The notes beneath the pieces are model-generated. The model was not told the DNA's origin. It made no database searches and saw nothing but the letters and a program-made list of their open reading frames with translations. The position numbers were made by a program, and so were the translations under genes. From Serendipita indica DSM 11827 (taxonomy: Eukaryota > Basidiomycota > Agaricomycetes > Sebacinales > Serendipitaceae), in the NCBI GenBank assembly GCA_910890315.1, contig CAJVGD010000019.1, forward strand, positions 124,001 through 188,000: a DNA stretch of 64,000 nt. Reading direction: 5' to 3'. Below are positions 52,546 to 63,129 of this stretch, one piece after another (the stretch's first letter is position 1; each line of letters begins with the position of its first letter).

Positions 52546-55109
52546 ATGAGGCAAATTGGCACGATGAATCCACAACCGTCGCGGGATCCCATCTGCTGTA
52601 CGTGTTATCGATACATTAGACTACGCTTATCCATCGTATTCCATCCACAGACTGGTTCTTACTCGATTCCAACCTCCGGATCTGCTACACCAGCCCGTCG
52701 TTCAACAACGCCGTCAATCAGTATCAAGACATTATCGGCAAGAGCTTTCTCGACTATCTCCACACTCCCAGTGGTGACATCCTCGCCATTCGCCTCCACG
52801 ACTGTCTCGCAGATGACACCGACCAGGCTGCAGTATGTCCCCCAGTTGTGCGTAAGATCAATCTGATTCAGTGCTCTAGGTCCTCACAATCAACTATGCA
52901 AGCGTCTCCATCATTCGCCACCACCTCAATACCGGCCAGTTCATCGAGGATCCGCCAAACTACTCGTTCATTCAGTATCAACTCGTGGTGAATAGAGCAG
53001 CTGGCTTTCTCCTAGTCTTCTTGCATGTCAAAGCCGGTCAGTCCCGTCCGCCCTGGCCGGTTGCTTCGAAGCCTTGTCTGAACCCCCCGTCCATTGTAGA
53101 CTTTCTCAGGGACTGCGACTTCCATCTCTACGAGGCGCTGAAACCTGGCGTAAGTACTTCTATCATCTTCCGAGCCACGTTCGCGTCTCACTTGGCCGTC
53201 CAGGACCTCTCGAGCGTAGTGCACTATTTGCCGCCCCTGAACCCAAGTCCTCCTTATCATGTCTTTCAGATCCTGCTTAATGATGACCGTCGCTCCATCA
53301 TCTTCTCCACCACGACCACCATTGCCGGTCGGCTCACCGTTGTCCCCGCACATCTCGCTGCCAGCACCCAAAGCCTCAAGGGTATCGCCAACAATCAGTG
53401 CCAGACATCCTGCACGAATAGGACAAAGGGTTTCTTCTTCACCACCTCGCTTGAGGGCGAGCTCCTCCAGGTGGACTGCTCCTACCTTAAGCACGGTGCG
53501 TGCTCAAGTGCTTGGTATCAAGCTCTGACACTTTTGTCCAGGCAACGCGCTCTTGGTCATGTACCGGCTGGTGCCCACCACGGTGTCCGCAGAACTCGCG
53601 CAGCCGACTGCGTCTCCCGACGTGCAGAGGTACAATCATCAGCCTATAACGCCGATCCAGTATCACCCGCACAACCCTGGAGGCTACAGGAGGCCCTCCG
53701 GTGCGTCTGATGGCTACTCGCAGACAAGCCCAATTCAGCATCAGCAACCTGTCATCTCCCCAGCGGGCTCTCATCATCCATATTCATCGCCCTACAGCCC
53801 CGGTGTGTCGCCGATGGGTCGCATGTCGCCGTACGAGACCAGTTACCCACCTCAATCACCAGACGGCTCCTCACGCTTGTCCCCGCACTCGCCCAGGTCC
53901 ATTCGACACGCCCAGGGAGGTATGCCGATTCGAAGGCACTCACTTGCGGGTCACAGTTCTGCCCCCGTCATGGGCTACGGAAACATGTCCCCCCGGATGG
54001 GATCGCTCGACGAGCATCGGGCAGTCAACAACAACACGGATGGACAGTTACTTGCACAGACACATTCGCCGACCGAATCTACATTCATCATGGAACCAGG
54101 CCACGGATCATCGTCGTCTTATTCCGAACCGGCTGACCTCGCTGGTAACGCGCTTCGCGGACGGCCCGCAAAGGAACCTCCAAAGGGCGTTACATGCTGC
54201 CGGAGTTGCCACACGACGTCGACGCCAGAGTGGCGCAAGGGGCCTACAGGCATCAAGGACATGTGCAACGCGTGTGGGCTGCGCTGGAACCGACGCCTCA
54301 AGAAGATGAAAGGCGACGGGCCCAGTGGCGGCGACAATATGTTGGAATCGCTCAATTTGACTGTTCCCGAGGCCGAAGCGATGCTCGAGCCTCAGCGGTC
54401 GGGCGGTGGGAGTAAAAAGGGCCATCGCAAGAAATCGACAGAATCCCGTACGCCGGCGCTTACGACCAAACCTGCAAAACGCAGGCACTCTGATGTCGGT
54501 TCACCGCTCTCAGGTCGATCGGAACACGTGCCCCCCTCTCCAGATTTTTTGTCTCTGCAACAACGAAGCCACCCGCATAATCCGCACTATCACCACCATC
54601 AACAGCAGAATCATAATATTGCGGGCGGTAGTTCTCAACCTCGGCTTTCTCCCCTCTTTGATGGTCCAGCGTCGTTCCCACCACAGACGCCACTTGGCAT
54701 ACATACGTCGGCCCAAAACGGGGGGTTCCCGCCTCCTTCCCATCCTCCTCCTCCGGCCGCCCACCATAATGGACACCACCTCAAGGATCCATCGACCCCA
54801 GAGTCGTCACACTTTTACAATAGCACGGCGACTAGCAGCAACGGTGGGGGCGGGGCCGGCGGAGGACTGGGCGTGCCGCTTACGCCACAAGAACATAAGC
54901 CTTTCATTGGGCATTATGACTCGTCAAGACCCATGAGCGACCATGGACATGGCCAGCACCATCGTGGACCTGCCACTGTCCCACCGCCACAGGGCGATCA
55001 TAGCCAACTCCCCATGCCTGGTGTACATTATCAAGCCTATCCGGACCACCACAATCACCACCCAGACGTCTACGACCACACCAAGCATCACTCTCGCGGT
55101 CCAGAGTGA
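52546..55109 (+). CDS. PAS-GATA transcription factor, WC-2-type
   Basis: Related to White Collar-2 and cutinase-palindrome-binding factors: a PAS region for dimerisation plus one GATA finger. The short N-terminus [11 protein letters not shown] is joined by a GTACGT intron to [21 protein letters not shown] continues through [31 protein letters not shown] and [13 protein letters not shown] (53250-53290). After [10 protein letters not shown] (about 53545-53575) a long disordered Pro/Ser region follows, then the finger CRSC-X18-CNAC with [12 protein letters not shown] (54197-54280), basic [11 protein letters not shown], and a Gly/His/Pro/Gln-rich tail ending HHSRGPE. The EWRKGP and CNACGLRW signatures mark the WC-2 finger subtype. 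A direct role in light sensing is not shown. An N-terminal partial copy lies at 16410-17518. Confidence 0.88.
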
Positions 55110-55549
55110 GCTTTGTGCGCTTTTAATGACAATCCTAATCTGAATCTCTATGCCATCTTGGAACCTCTCGTATTTACGTGTACATCAAGTGTTCGTGTAT
55201 CTCCTGTCTTTCTGCGTCTCTGTCTCTCCTCCTAATCCGGCCGTCCACTTATTTAATCTGGCTACAGCATCGAAGACTCATTCATATGTGTATCGTCCTA
55301 TACAAGCGCATCGTATTTGAAACACAGTTATTGTTCTTTCTTTTTTTTTTTTTTGGTCGTGTGTATGTGCAGGTCGTCGATTTCAAAACAACAACGTGAT
55401 GTACACCGTCAAATATCAAAGCACTGTTATAAGCTTCTGGGCGTAGATAGCACGGATGTACTCGCGTGGTCAAGAAAAACGTGGTTGAAGAAACTGGTAT
55501 TAGGGAGTGGGGGATCGCGGGGCTATATTGTGGCGTAAGGTTACATCCA
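55110..55549. other. Convergent 3' region
   Basis: About 0.44 kb holding 3' UTRs of two converging genes. It contains a pyrimidine stretch at about 55336-55355. Confidence 0.45.
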
Positions 55550-56971
55550 TTAGAAGAATTGAGGGAGGAAAGTGCTGTAGAAAAGACGTCAGGAAACATA
55601 ATGCTGAAAGAATATTCAGACTCACGTCGCTCCCCAGCCAATGGCAAATGCAATGGTGCCCCAGGCAGCCGCTTTTTGGTTCGGGTCAAGCGTTGGCAGA
55701 GTCGGCCAACGAGATGCGACTCTACGGTTTGTCACCACCGCACGCTCTTCGACAGGGACAGGAACGACGTCCTGCGAGTGTTCTACAATGTTCAACGTGT
55801 CTGATGCCTCTGCCTCGTCTCTCGTGCGCTTGATCGTCTGCGTAAGAGGTGCAATTGTGTGTTGTGCCTCTTCCTTGAGACGCTGGACGAGATTCTGCGA
55901 CTCGGCAATGTCCTCTTCGGGAACGGGAAGCGGTGCCTTGCTCACGTCTTCGTCGTCGGACTCGTCGTGTTTGGCTTGCTGCTTTTTGGCGGCGGCAGAC
56001 CGACGACGAGGCGTTGAGCGTGTGTCCTCTTTCTCCGACTCTTTCTTTGACCGCGTAGAGGGCTCGGGCGCGGGTGCAGGCGACGCTGTCTTTCGTGCTC
56101 TTGTTGTACGAGAGGGTGTGGTGCGTGAGGGAGCGGGGCTCTTGGCTTTCCGCGTCTTGCTCGTCGAGACGGGCGTTGACAGTAAGGAATGCTCGCTCGC
56201 GCCGTTTGGAGTGGCGTTTGCTGGGCTCTCATGCGTCTCTTTCCTTCGTTTGTTTGGACCAGACGGTGTCGTTGTGTGTGAGGCTTTGCCATTGGCTACG
56301 GGCTTGTTGCTTGCCTCCTCCATTGGAGCGGCATCGGCTAAAGCATTGACAATGGCTAGAGCAATCAGCCCCTAGCAACAAACGACAATAGAAAAACGTA
56401 CATGTCAGGTGAAAGGAAGGCGCCAGGACTTTTGCGAGCTCTGGTGGGATCCATACACCAGCAAGACGCATCACTTCCTTCTCCGAACCAGTCTTGATGT
56501 CATAGTTGGCTCTGATCCAGGAAATGTCTTCCTTTTCGTCACTCTGCTTTGTGGATGGGAACGCTGCTCTCCACATTGTTGTCCATGAAATAAATCCATT
56601 GTCATAGCGGCGCAGGACATAGGCGTGCGCGCCTTCCTGTATAGATAATTATGAGCACATAGGAGTCTCCTGAATCCATTGCCCGAGGCGGGCTCACCGG
56701 AGTTGACTGGGTAGCGGGAGTAGGAACCTTGACTCGGCCTACGATCACTTCGGCGCCGTCTTTCGTGATTGTCTGAAACTTTACGATCGGTCTTGGATCA
56801 ACTGTCGACAATCAAAACGTCGTGCGCCATCGAGCGAGGGACGCCCTTCGTCAACAATCTTGCCCGCTCAAACCACTTGAAGGGCGCACCATCTGCGAGC
56901 AGTTTGTTCCATCTCACGGGCAATGTCGGCCGTGGGTTGCTTGTTTTGGGCAGCAGCTGAACGCTAGGCAT
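55550..56971 (-). CDS. Bqt4-like APSES-domain protein with C-terminal membrane helix
   Basis: APSES/KilA-N-type DNA-binding fold in a protein likely to sit in the inner nuclear membrane. In fission yeast Bqt4 this layout anchors telomeres to the envelope. N-terminus MPSVQLLPKTSNPRPTLPVR, then (across a GTGCGC intron) VDPRPIVKFQTITKDGAEVI and VGRVKVPTPA. The APSES core reads HAYVLRRYDNGFISWTTMWR (about 56580-56640), then SWIRANYDIKTGSEK and RLAGVWIPPELAKVLA (56430-56530). A long disordered Lys/Ser/Pro region with KRRKETHE and PRRRSAAAKK follows, then an acidic helix. The last segment, AAAWGTIAFAIGWGAT joined by a GTGAGT intron to TFLPQFF-stop, is one hydrophobic helix. Orthology to Bqt4 is inference from domain order. 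Confidence 0.72.
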
Positions 56972-57092
56972 CGGCGTAGGTCGAAGTCGTGGTCAACGTG
57001 TTCGAGCTTTGCAGCTCCGCGTGGATTCTCGAGCCACCTCAGGGGCGTCGGGCAAAAGTGAAGAAATATCGTAGTATATATCGGTGTACATG

Positions 57093-58473
57093 CTAGATTT
57101 GTGAGCAAACAAGAATGCCGCGAGTATACAGACCGCTCATCACCAGAGACCCATCGCTCCAGAGGGCCGTCGTGACCGCAGACCAGCCCGTTCCATTACT
57201 TTGGTAAAGAGTCTTTATCGCGTATTCATTGTCGACGCTAACACGTTTGTAGACGCTATAGGGGACGGTCCCCGACCGATCGTCCTCAGTCAAATGTTCC
57301 CGCTTGGTGATTTGCGTAACCCATGAAGGAGATGTAGGTCGTTTGCGTCTTGCCAACAAGGAGATTCCGGGAAAGTGGGGGTGACCAGCCACCAACAACG
57401 ACGAGTCGTCGTGATAATGTAGATTATCAGGGGAATAGGGAAGACGCAGCGTCTTCTTGTGAATTAGTTGACCTGTACTAGTGTTAGCCGCATACAGATG
57501 AACCTTGGTAGGCGATGTCGATGCAACGGCAAGCTCTGATCCGTCAGGAGAGAGGGCCAAGCCATTGGCAAAGGCAATGCCAGAAGCTACCCTCATAGCA
57601 CTGATACCGTCTTCCTGGAGCTGCACAAGCTCTACCGAGCCGAGTGGGAAGAAGAGCAAGGTTTCCAGAAAGTGCATCACCGTGGTCAAGGGCCAGAATC
57701 CATCTCTTGTGAACCCGTGATCATTGGACAGGAAAAATGTTGAAGGAGATACTGCAGCGACGCTATTGGGCGTTCTGAAAGATGGATGCTCGAGCTGGCG
57801 GAGGTGAATGAGACGTGGGGATGATTCATCATGCAATTCAAAGAGTTCGACTGTTCGTTTCGTTCTCATGTGATTGACGATGAAAACGGTTGGTGGTCCC
57901 TCTGGTCCTGCGACAATGTCGAGACCGAGGGGATGGAAGTCCAAGTCTGAAGGGAACCCATCAATCCGAACAGGTTGCGCGCGCAGCCTCCCATTGATGT
58001 TCTGTAGTAGCCAGATGGACCCTCTTGGTTTGGGGTCTCGCATTGGTCCCTGAGCTCTTGTCAGCTATATCACTTGTCGGGCGTCGAGGTATTACCATGA
58101 CCGTGTTCCATTCATGTCTATATCACGGTTCAGCTTTGAAGGAGTTCGTAGGAATGACCTAACCTAGCCAAATCACAAGAGGCCAGAATTTTGTCGACGC
58201 GCTTGCCATCGACATCGTGGGTCTTCCAAAGAGCCAGGTCTTCGCAGAATCCTAAGTCCTCTGAGTAATTGTGCTGGATTATATCGCATGTTGACCCGTT
58301 TCCGTAGGCAAAGTAGGCAGCGGGCAGAGGAGGAGCGACAAGTTGGTTATACGCTGTGCGTCCATATTCGAATACCCAGAGAGCCTATACTTGAATAATT
58401 AGAATTCTGGCAGGATTGGAGGTATTCTTACAGCCAGAAGAGCGGCTAGATGTTTGTGTAGAGACCAACCCAT
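57093..58473 (-). CDS. Paraoxonase/arylesterase-like (SMP-30 type) beta-propeller
   Basis: Six-bladed propeller hydrolase family that acts on lactones and aryl esters. Exon 1 reads MGWSLHKHLAALLA, a possible signal anchor; the next exon, after a GTAAGA intron, reads ALWVFEYGRTAYNQLV and then CEDLALWKTHDVDGKRV. The main exon covers 58043-57093: PRGSIWLLQNINGRLRAQ, FHPLGLDIVAGPEGP, TVFIVNHMR, FRTPNSVAAVSPSTFFLSND (the PON-like NSV and ND pair), VASGIAFANGLALSPDGSEL and SPDNLHYHDDSSLLVAGHPH. It ends LYTRGILVCSQI-stop, which matches the PON C-terminus. The Asn and Asp of FxxNGLALSPDG, NSV and ND are the expected calcium ligands. The substrate is unknown. Confidence 0.85.
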
Positions 58474-58534
58474 TAGGGAGCTTACTTTTGAACCTGACCG
58501 ACCACCGAATGCGATCCGCCATAAATCTATAAAA
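58474..58534. promoter_or_regulatory. Very short divergent promoter, paraoxonase-like / exchanger genes
   Basis: 61 bp between the two start codons, so the core promoters must overlap with the coding leaders. No specific element recognised. Confidence 0.45.
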
Positions 58535-61146
58535 ATGACAGGACCACTTGCCAAGATTGCTCTTGTCATTATACTCTGCATTCAAGTCGTCCTATGGTCC
58601 CACTCGCAGCAAGCAGCCGTCGACGTCTCGCGTTCGTCACCAAGATCAGTACAACACTGGTCTCGCGCGCTCGTAGAGAGTGTAAACAATGATTTTACAG
58701 CAAAGACGGTGAGCCTACAGCGATACAACTCGCTCTTGTTCATCCGCTGAGCTCCGAGACAGTGTGCGCCACGAATGTTTCCCGCCAACGAGCAATGTGC
58801 ACACGTGACAAGATCGTGTCCCAAATCAAAGACACTATTACGTGTTACATACGTGCAAAAGTACTTTTGTTCGTCTCCCCGGATACGACCAGGGTACTTT
58901 ATGGGTCTCCTCATCTGGCTCATCTTCCTCTTTTCGACTTTGGGCATCAGCGCGTCTGATTTCTTCTGTCCAAATCTCGCTACAATATCAGCAGTCCTTG
59001 GCCTAGACGAAAACGTTGCTGGCGTCACGTTTCTCGCCTTGGGCAATGGCAGCCCTGATGTCTTCTCGACATTCTCAGCCATGAAGGCCGATTCTGGCAG
59101 TCTTGCCATCGGTGAACTAATAGGAGCCGCGTCTTTTATCGTCTCGGTCGTTGTCGGGTCCATGGCGTTGATCAAACCATTCAAAGTCAACCGCGGTCCA
59201 TTCCTTCGGGATGTTGGCTTCTTCACTGCTGCCATCTCACTTCTCCTTGCCGTACTCAGGGATGGGGTCATCAAGGCTTGGGAGGCCGGCATGCTTGTCC
59301 TCCTTTATGTGTTATACGTGGTCGTCGTAGTCATCTTTAGCTGGAGAGAGAGGAGACAGCAACGTCTTCAGAAGCTAGAAGACTTGCAAAGGTCTCAATA
59401 TGGGGAACACGGCAGAGATGACACGGTCATTACGACGCCCTATCGAGACGAGGAAGAGTCCGAACCCTATCGTGATAACGCCAGTACGTACATTATTCTG
59501 AACGCTGTGGCTTTCCTGACTTTATACTTAGCGGAAGACACTCTCTCCGTGTCTCCAACCTCGCCAGTCTCGGGAAGAGGTCGATCGGTGTCCGGTGCGA
59601 CCCACCCTGACCTATCGAGATCCGTATCACTGCACCCTCCTCACGAGACTCGTTCTCGACGAACGTCCATCCAACAGCTTCCATCGTACTCGCTTCTGGG
59701 TGCTTTGGAGTTTCGGACAGCCGTCAATCAATTGTTGCAGCAATCGTCCGCTGGGCCTAATGTACACGTGCTGGATGCATCTCCCATCACACCGTATGCT
59801 GCTGGGCACTATCACAATCCCTTGTTGTCGCATTCGTCACGACGGGGAAGTGAAAGCGACGTTGCAGACACGGAATCCAATCCATGGGAAGCAAGTCTAG
59901 GAGGCCTGCCTTTAGATGAACGGCACCACGACGAAAGCCTTAACGGCTCTACAGCACTTCAACCTCCTCATACTCACCTCAGGGTTCAAACAGACTCTGT
60001 CGCACTGTCAAGCGGAGCCGGCGCTTCACCTATCTCACCCTCTCTACGATCCCCTGCGTCGGAAATTGAACCACGAAAACGGTCAAAACGCCAACGAGTC
60101 AAGAGTATCCTCAAGGACATCTTCCATACATTGTTCCCTACTCTGTACGACTTTAGGCACAAGTCGATCGTAGGCATGGTCGCCGCCTTGTTTGCTGCAC
60201 CAGCTGTGCTCTCCCTGACACTTACCCTCCCTGTGGTCGTCACCCCTCAACCGGCGGAGGATGTACCGGAAAAGGTTCTCACACCGGCTGGACCGACACT
60301 AGGGACACTGATCGACTTTGAAGAGGAAGGTGTTGAGAGGGCCTTGGTAGCAGAGGAGATTGTCGAAGAGGAATTGCACGAGCTACAATTCAACAAGTGG
60401 CTCATGGTCGTCCAGTGCATATGCGGGCCATTGTTCTGCGTTTCTGTTCTTTTCAGTATGTGTCTCTGACGACATGAGCGTTTTTCTCATATGTTGTTAG
60501 GCTCTTCAGCGCATTACCCATTGATGTTGGCCTTTACTGCCGTTGGAGCGGTCATCATTGCCATATTGGTGGCTATATTTGCGGATAAAGGCAACGATCC
60601 TGCTGCGCGTATAGCGCGGACATCCATGGGTTTCTTGGTTGCCATTGTCTGGATCATGGCAATTGCAGATGAGGTAGTCCAAGTGCTCCAGGTACGTATT
60701 TTCGAGCCGTTCAATCACTTCCAACTGATGCATTCTAGACATTTGGATTCATCTTTGGACTTTCTGACGCTATCATTGGCCTCACCATCTTTGCGGTCGG
60801 CAATTCGCTGGCAGACTTTGTCGCCAACATCACTGTCGCGTCATTCGCGCCTATCATGGGCTTCTCTGCCTGTTTCGGCGGACCCATGCTCAACATTCTC
60901 CTTGGTGTCGGCATCTCGGGAAGTTATCTCATTCAACAACGCGGAGAGGGCTATCCTCTTCGCTTATCCACGACACTTATCGTGAGCTCGGTTGGATTGC
61001 TCATACTCTTATTGGCGACGATTATATTCGTGCCATGGAATGGTTACATGCTCACGCGCCCTTGGGCCGTCTTCCTCATCGTGACTTATATCGCCGTGAT
61101 GACCACCAACGTTCTAGTTGAAATCAGACAGGATCGAGAGCATTGA
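58535..61146 (+). CDS. Na+/Ca2+-exchanger-family transporter (NCLX/Ecm27 type)
   Basis: Cation/Ca2+ exchanger of the CaCA superfamily with two inverted alpha-repeats. The first exon encodes a signal-like helix (KIALVIILCIQVVLW). Exon 2 (from 58763) has CAHVTRSCPKSKTLL, GLLIWLIFLFSTLGISASDFFC, and alpha-1: GVTFLALGNGSPDVFSTFSA, GELIGAASFIVSVVVGS. A long Ser/Pro-rich cytosolic loop follows (about 59400-60110), then helices such as FAAPAVLSLTLTLPVVV. Exons 3 and 4 carry further helices and alpha-2: GLSDAIIGLTIFAVGNSLAD, ANITVASFAPIMGFSACFGGP (about 60750-60890). Introns start GTGAGC, GTATGT and GTACGT. It resembles yeast Ecm27 and mitochondrial NCLX; organelle and ion preference are not decided by sequence. 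Confidence 0.88.
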
Positions 61147-61324
61147 CTGTGATTTTTTATTCATCTAGCCGTCCAGTTCTTTTTATTTGTGGACTCGAGA
61201 CCATTTTCATGTATCGCATACCTTTTGCTATACCTAAAATAGAGAAGATTTGCTATGTACGATACAGGTTTCAGCGCCCTGATAACTAGGTCTGGGTAGC
61301 CAGCTGTTGGCCTGTGGTCAGCAA

Positions 61325-62616
61325 ATGTCGTCGCCGACCACGACCAGAGCAAGACCCAGACGCGCTTCACGCGCTGCAGTAGCGACCTCTATCGACGAAA
61401 ATGGACCTTCGAGTGACGCTGTCATGACGGATGAAGACGCCCCGGCTGCCCTAAAACCAGCAGCGAAGAGCCAAGTCAAAAGGCGTGGACGGAAGAGCCA
61501 AAAGGTTATTGAATCGGATGAAGAAGAGGACGAAGATGGATATGAGCGAGGGAAGAGTTCAACCATGGCCTATGCGGCCACGCCAGAGCAGAGTCAAGGA
61601 GAAGGAACACTACCAGCTCAGGAGATGGATAACGGGGATATTTCACTTGGATTATTCGAGGACGATGCCATGGGTTCAACCACGCCACAGGTTCCTCCAG
61701 GTGTCAGCCCTCTCAAGAAGAACGGAGCCATGATGCGGAGGACGAAAAAGAAGGCTGCTTCTGCTACACCTTCTAGGGGTGAAGATGGAAAGATGACAGA
61801 TTCAAACACCATGGACGTCACAGAGAGCCAAGCGTCCACGAATGCCGTGGGCGAGTCGCAAGCGGTGATTGGACAAGCCAACGTGTCGACTCCTAATCCT
61901 ACGTCAAAAGCGTCGATATCTACACCAGGTACACTTTCTAGTCAGCCAGAAGGTACGACGAAGCGAAAGGAAATGGAGGGCGGTAGCAGTGCTCCCGAGC
62001 GGCCAGCCAAACGTGCCAAACTTCCTCCGATAAAGAAACACGCTGTGACGCCTGGAAGTGGTACACCATCTGGGAGTACGGTGGACAAGCTTGCCGGAAA
62101 GATTGGACGCGAAAGACAGATAGTGGACGGTCCAGTCACGAATGACATTGACCTCAGGAATGAGGATGCATTTGCACAGCTCTTTAAAAAGGTCCGCGGT
62201 CCCATCGTTCTTTACGCCATACTCACTGACTATCGCAGTCGGGTACGGGGAAAAGCGAGGCTCGATACGACTTGACGACCTCGGAGAAGATGGAGCAAAA
62301 GAAGGCAGAGCTGAGTCGACTCAGAGAAGAATACGTTACAAAGAAGAACAAAGCAAAGGCAAGCTGTCCTATACGAGACTTACAATGAGCTAACCCGACG
62401 TAGGCGCCATTCTTTGATCTAGGAGAACAAAATCGAAAACTAGTTGAGGTTCAGGCAAGCAAAATGAAGCCGTATCGCGTTTATGGCGCGCTGACCTCGT
62501 GGCAGAGACAATTGGAGGCAAATGGGAGCCGGGTATGCGTCAACGTCGTCGGCTCCTGCATTCTAGATGTCAATCCCGAGTGGAAGAAGCTGGTCGAGCA
62601 GACCCAACCGCATTGA
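61325..62616 (+). CDS. Unrecognised nuclear-type protein with a GC-AG intron
   Basis: Not recognised. The N-terminal two thirds are disordered and charged: RARPRRASRAAV, VKRRGRKSQKVIESDEEEDE (a likely nuclear localisation region), Ser/Thr-Pro stretches and RPAKRAKLPPIKKH. The C-terminal third is likely folded: VTNDIDLRNEDAFAQLFKK, then (after a GTCCGC intron ending at about 62239) SGTGKSEARYDLTTSEKMEQ, a helix KKAELSRLREEYVTKK, and APFFDLGEQNRKLVEVQAS. It ends NVVGSCILDVNPEWKKLVEQ...-stop. The intron at about 62359-62403 begins AAG|GCAAG and ends TAG, the minor GC-AG class, and it joins exactly in frame. A chromatin role would be a guess. Confidence 0.65.
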
Positions 62617-63129
62617 TAGATGGCTTTTTGGACATGTCCCCAACCACTTCCTCACATCTTTCGCCCGTCTGCTTAAACTGTATCACCGCTTTTTAATCCG
62701 ATCCGAACCGTTGTACAACATCCCAGTGCTCCCAAAATGTCAAGAAAAGGGCAGCGTCTTCTCCGCTTTAGGCGCCAACCAATCGTCAGCTGTCAACAGG
62801 CCCTCTGTCGCGTCATTTCTAGATTCCTGACTCGATCCCAGGTCTCAAGCTTGGGGTAGCGCGCTCCTGCGACCTCCCTTGCGATATGTCGAAACATATT
62901 GGACGAGCCGTCATGGGCTCAGAGATTCGCAACTACTCTTCGCACGTTGCCTCACCAAGATATTGATAGGTGAGGATATGGGGACTCAAAGCTTCGCAGA
63001 CGCCGAGCTCTGACTCTTTAGCGCCGACGCCACTTGGCCTCGACTGCACCCAGCACCTCGAGGACGGAGCATAAAAGATCACTACATCCAGACAGCATCC
63101 CGCCAGTCACCTCGCACTCACCATCCAAT
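62617..63129. other. Intergenic
   Basis: About 0.5 kb between two plus-strand genes. No gene seen; the right half is the DUF2828 promoter. Confidence 0.45.

Noticed and set aside
52379-52573. 64-codon minus-strand frame in the SDS22/PAS-GATA promoter
   Set aside because: It overlaps exon 1 of the PAS-GATA gene, has no recognisable domain and no clear upstream exon.
55641-56375. 244-codon plus-strand frame
   Set aside because: Antisense to the disordered region of the Bqt4-like gene; no domain, and the opposite strand has conserved motifs and splice sites.
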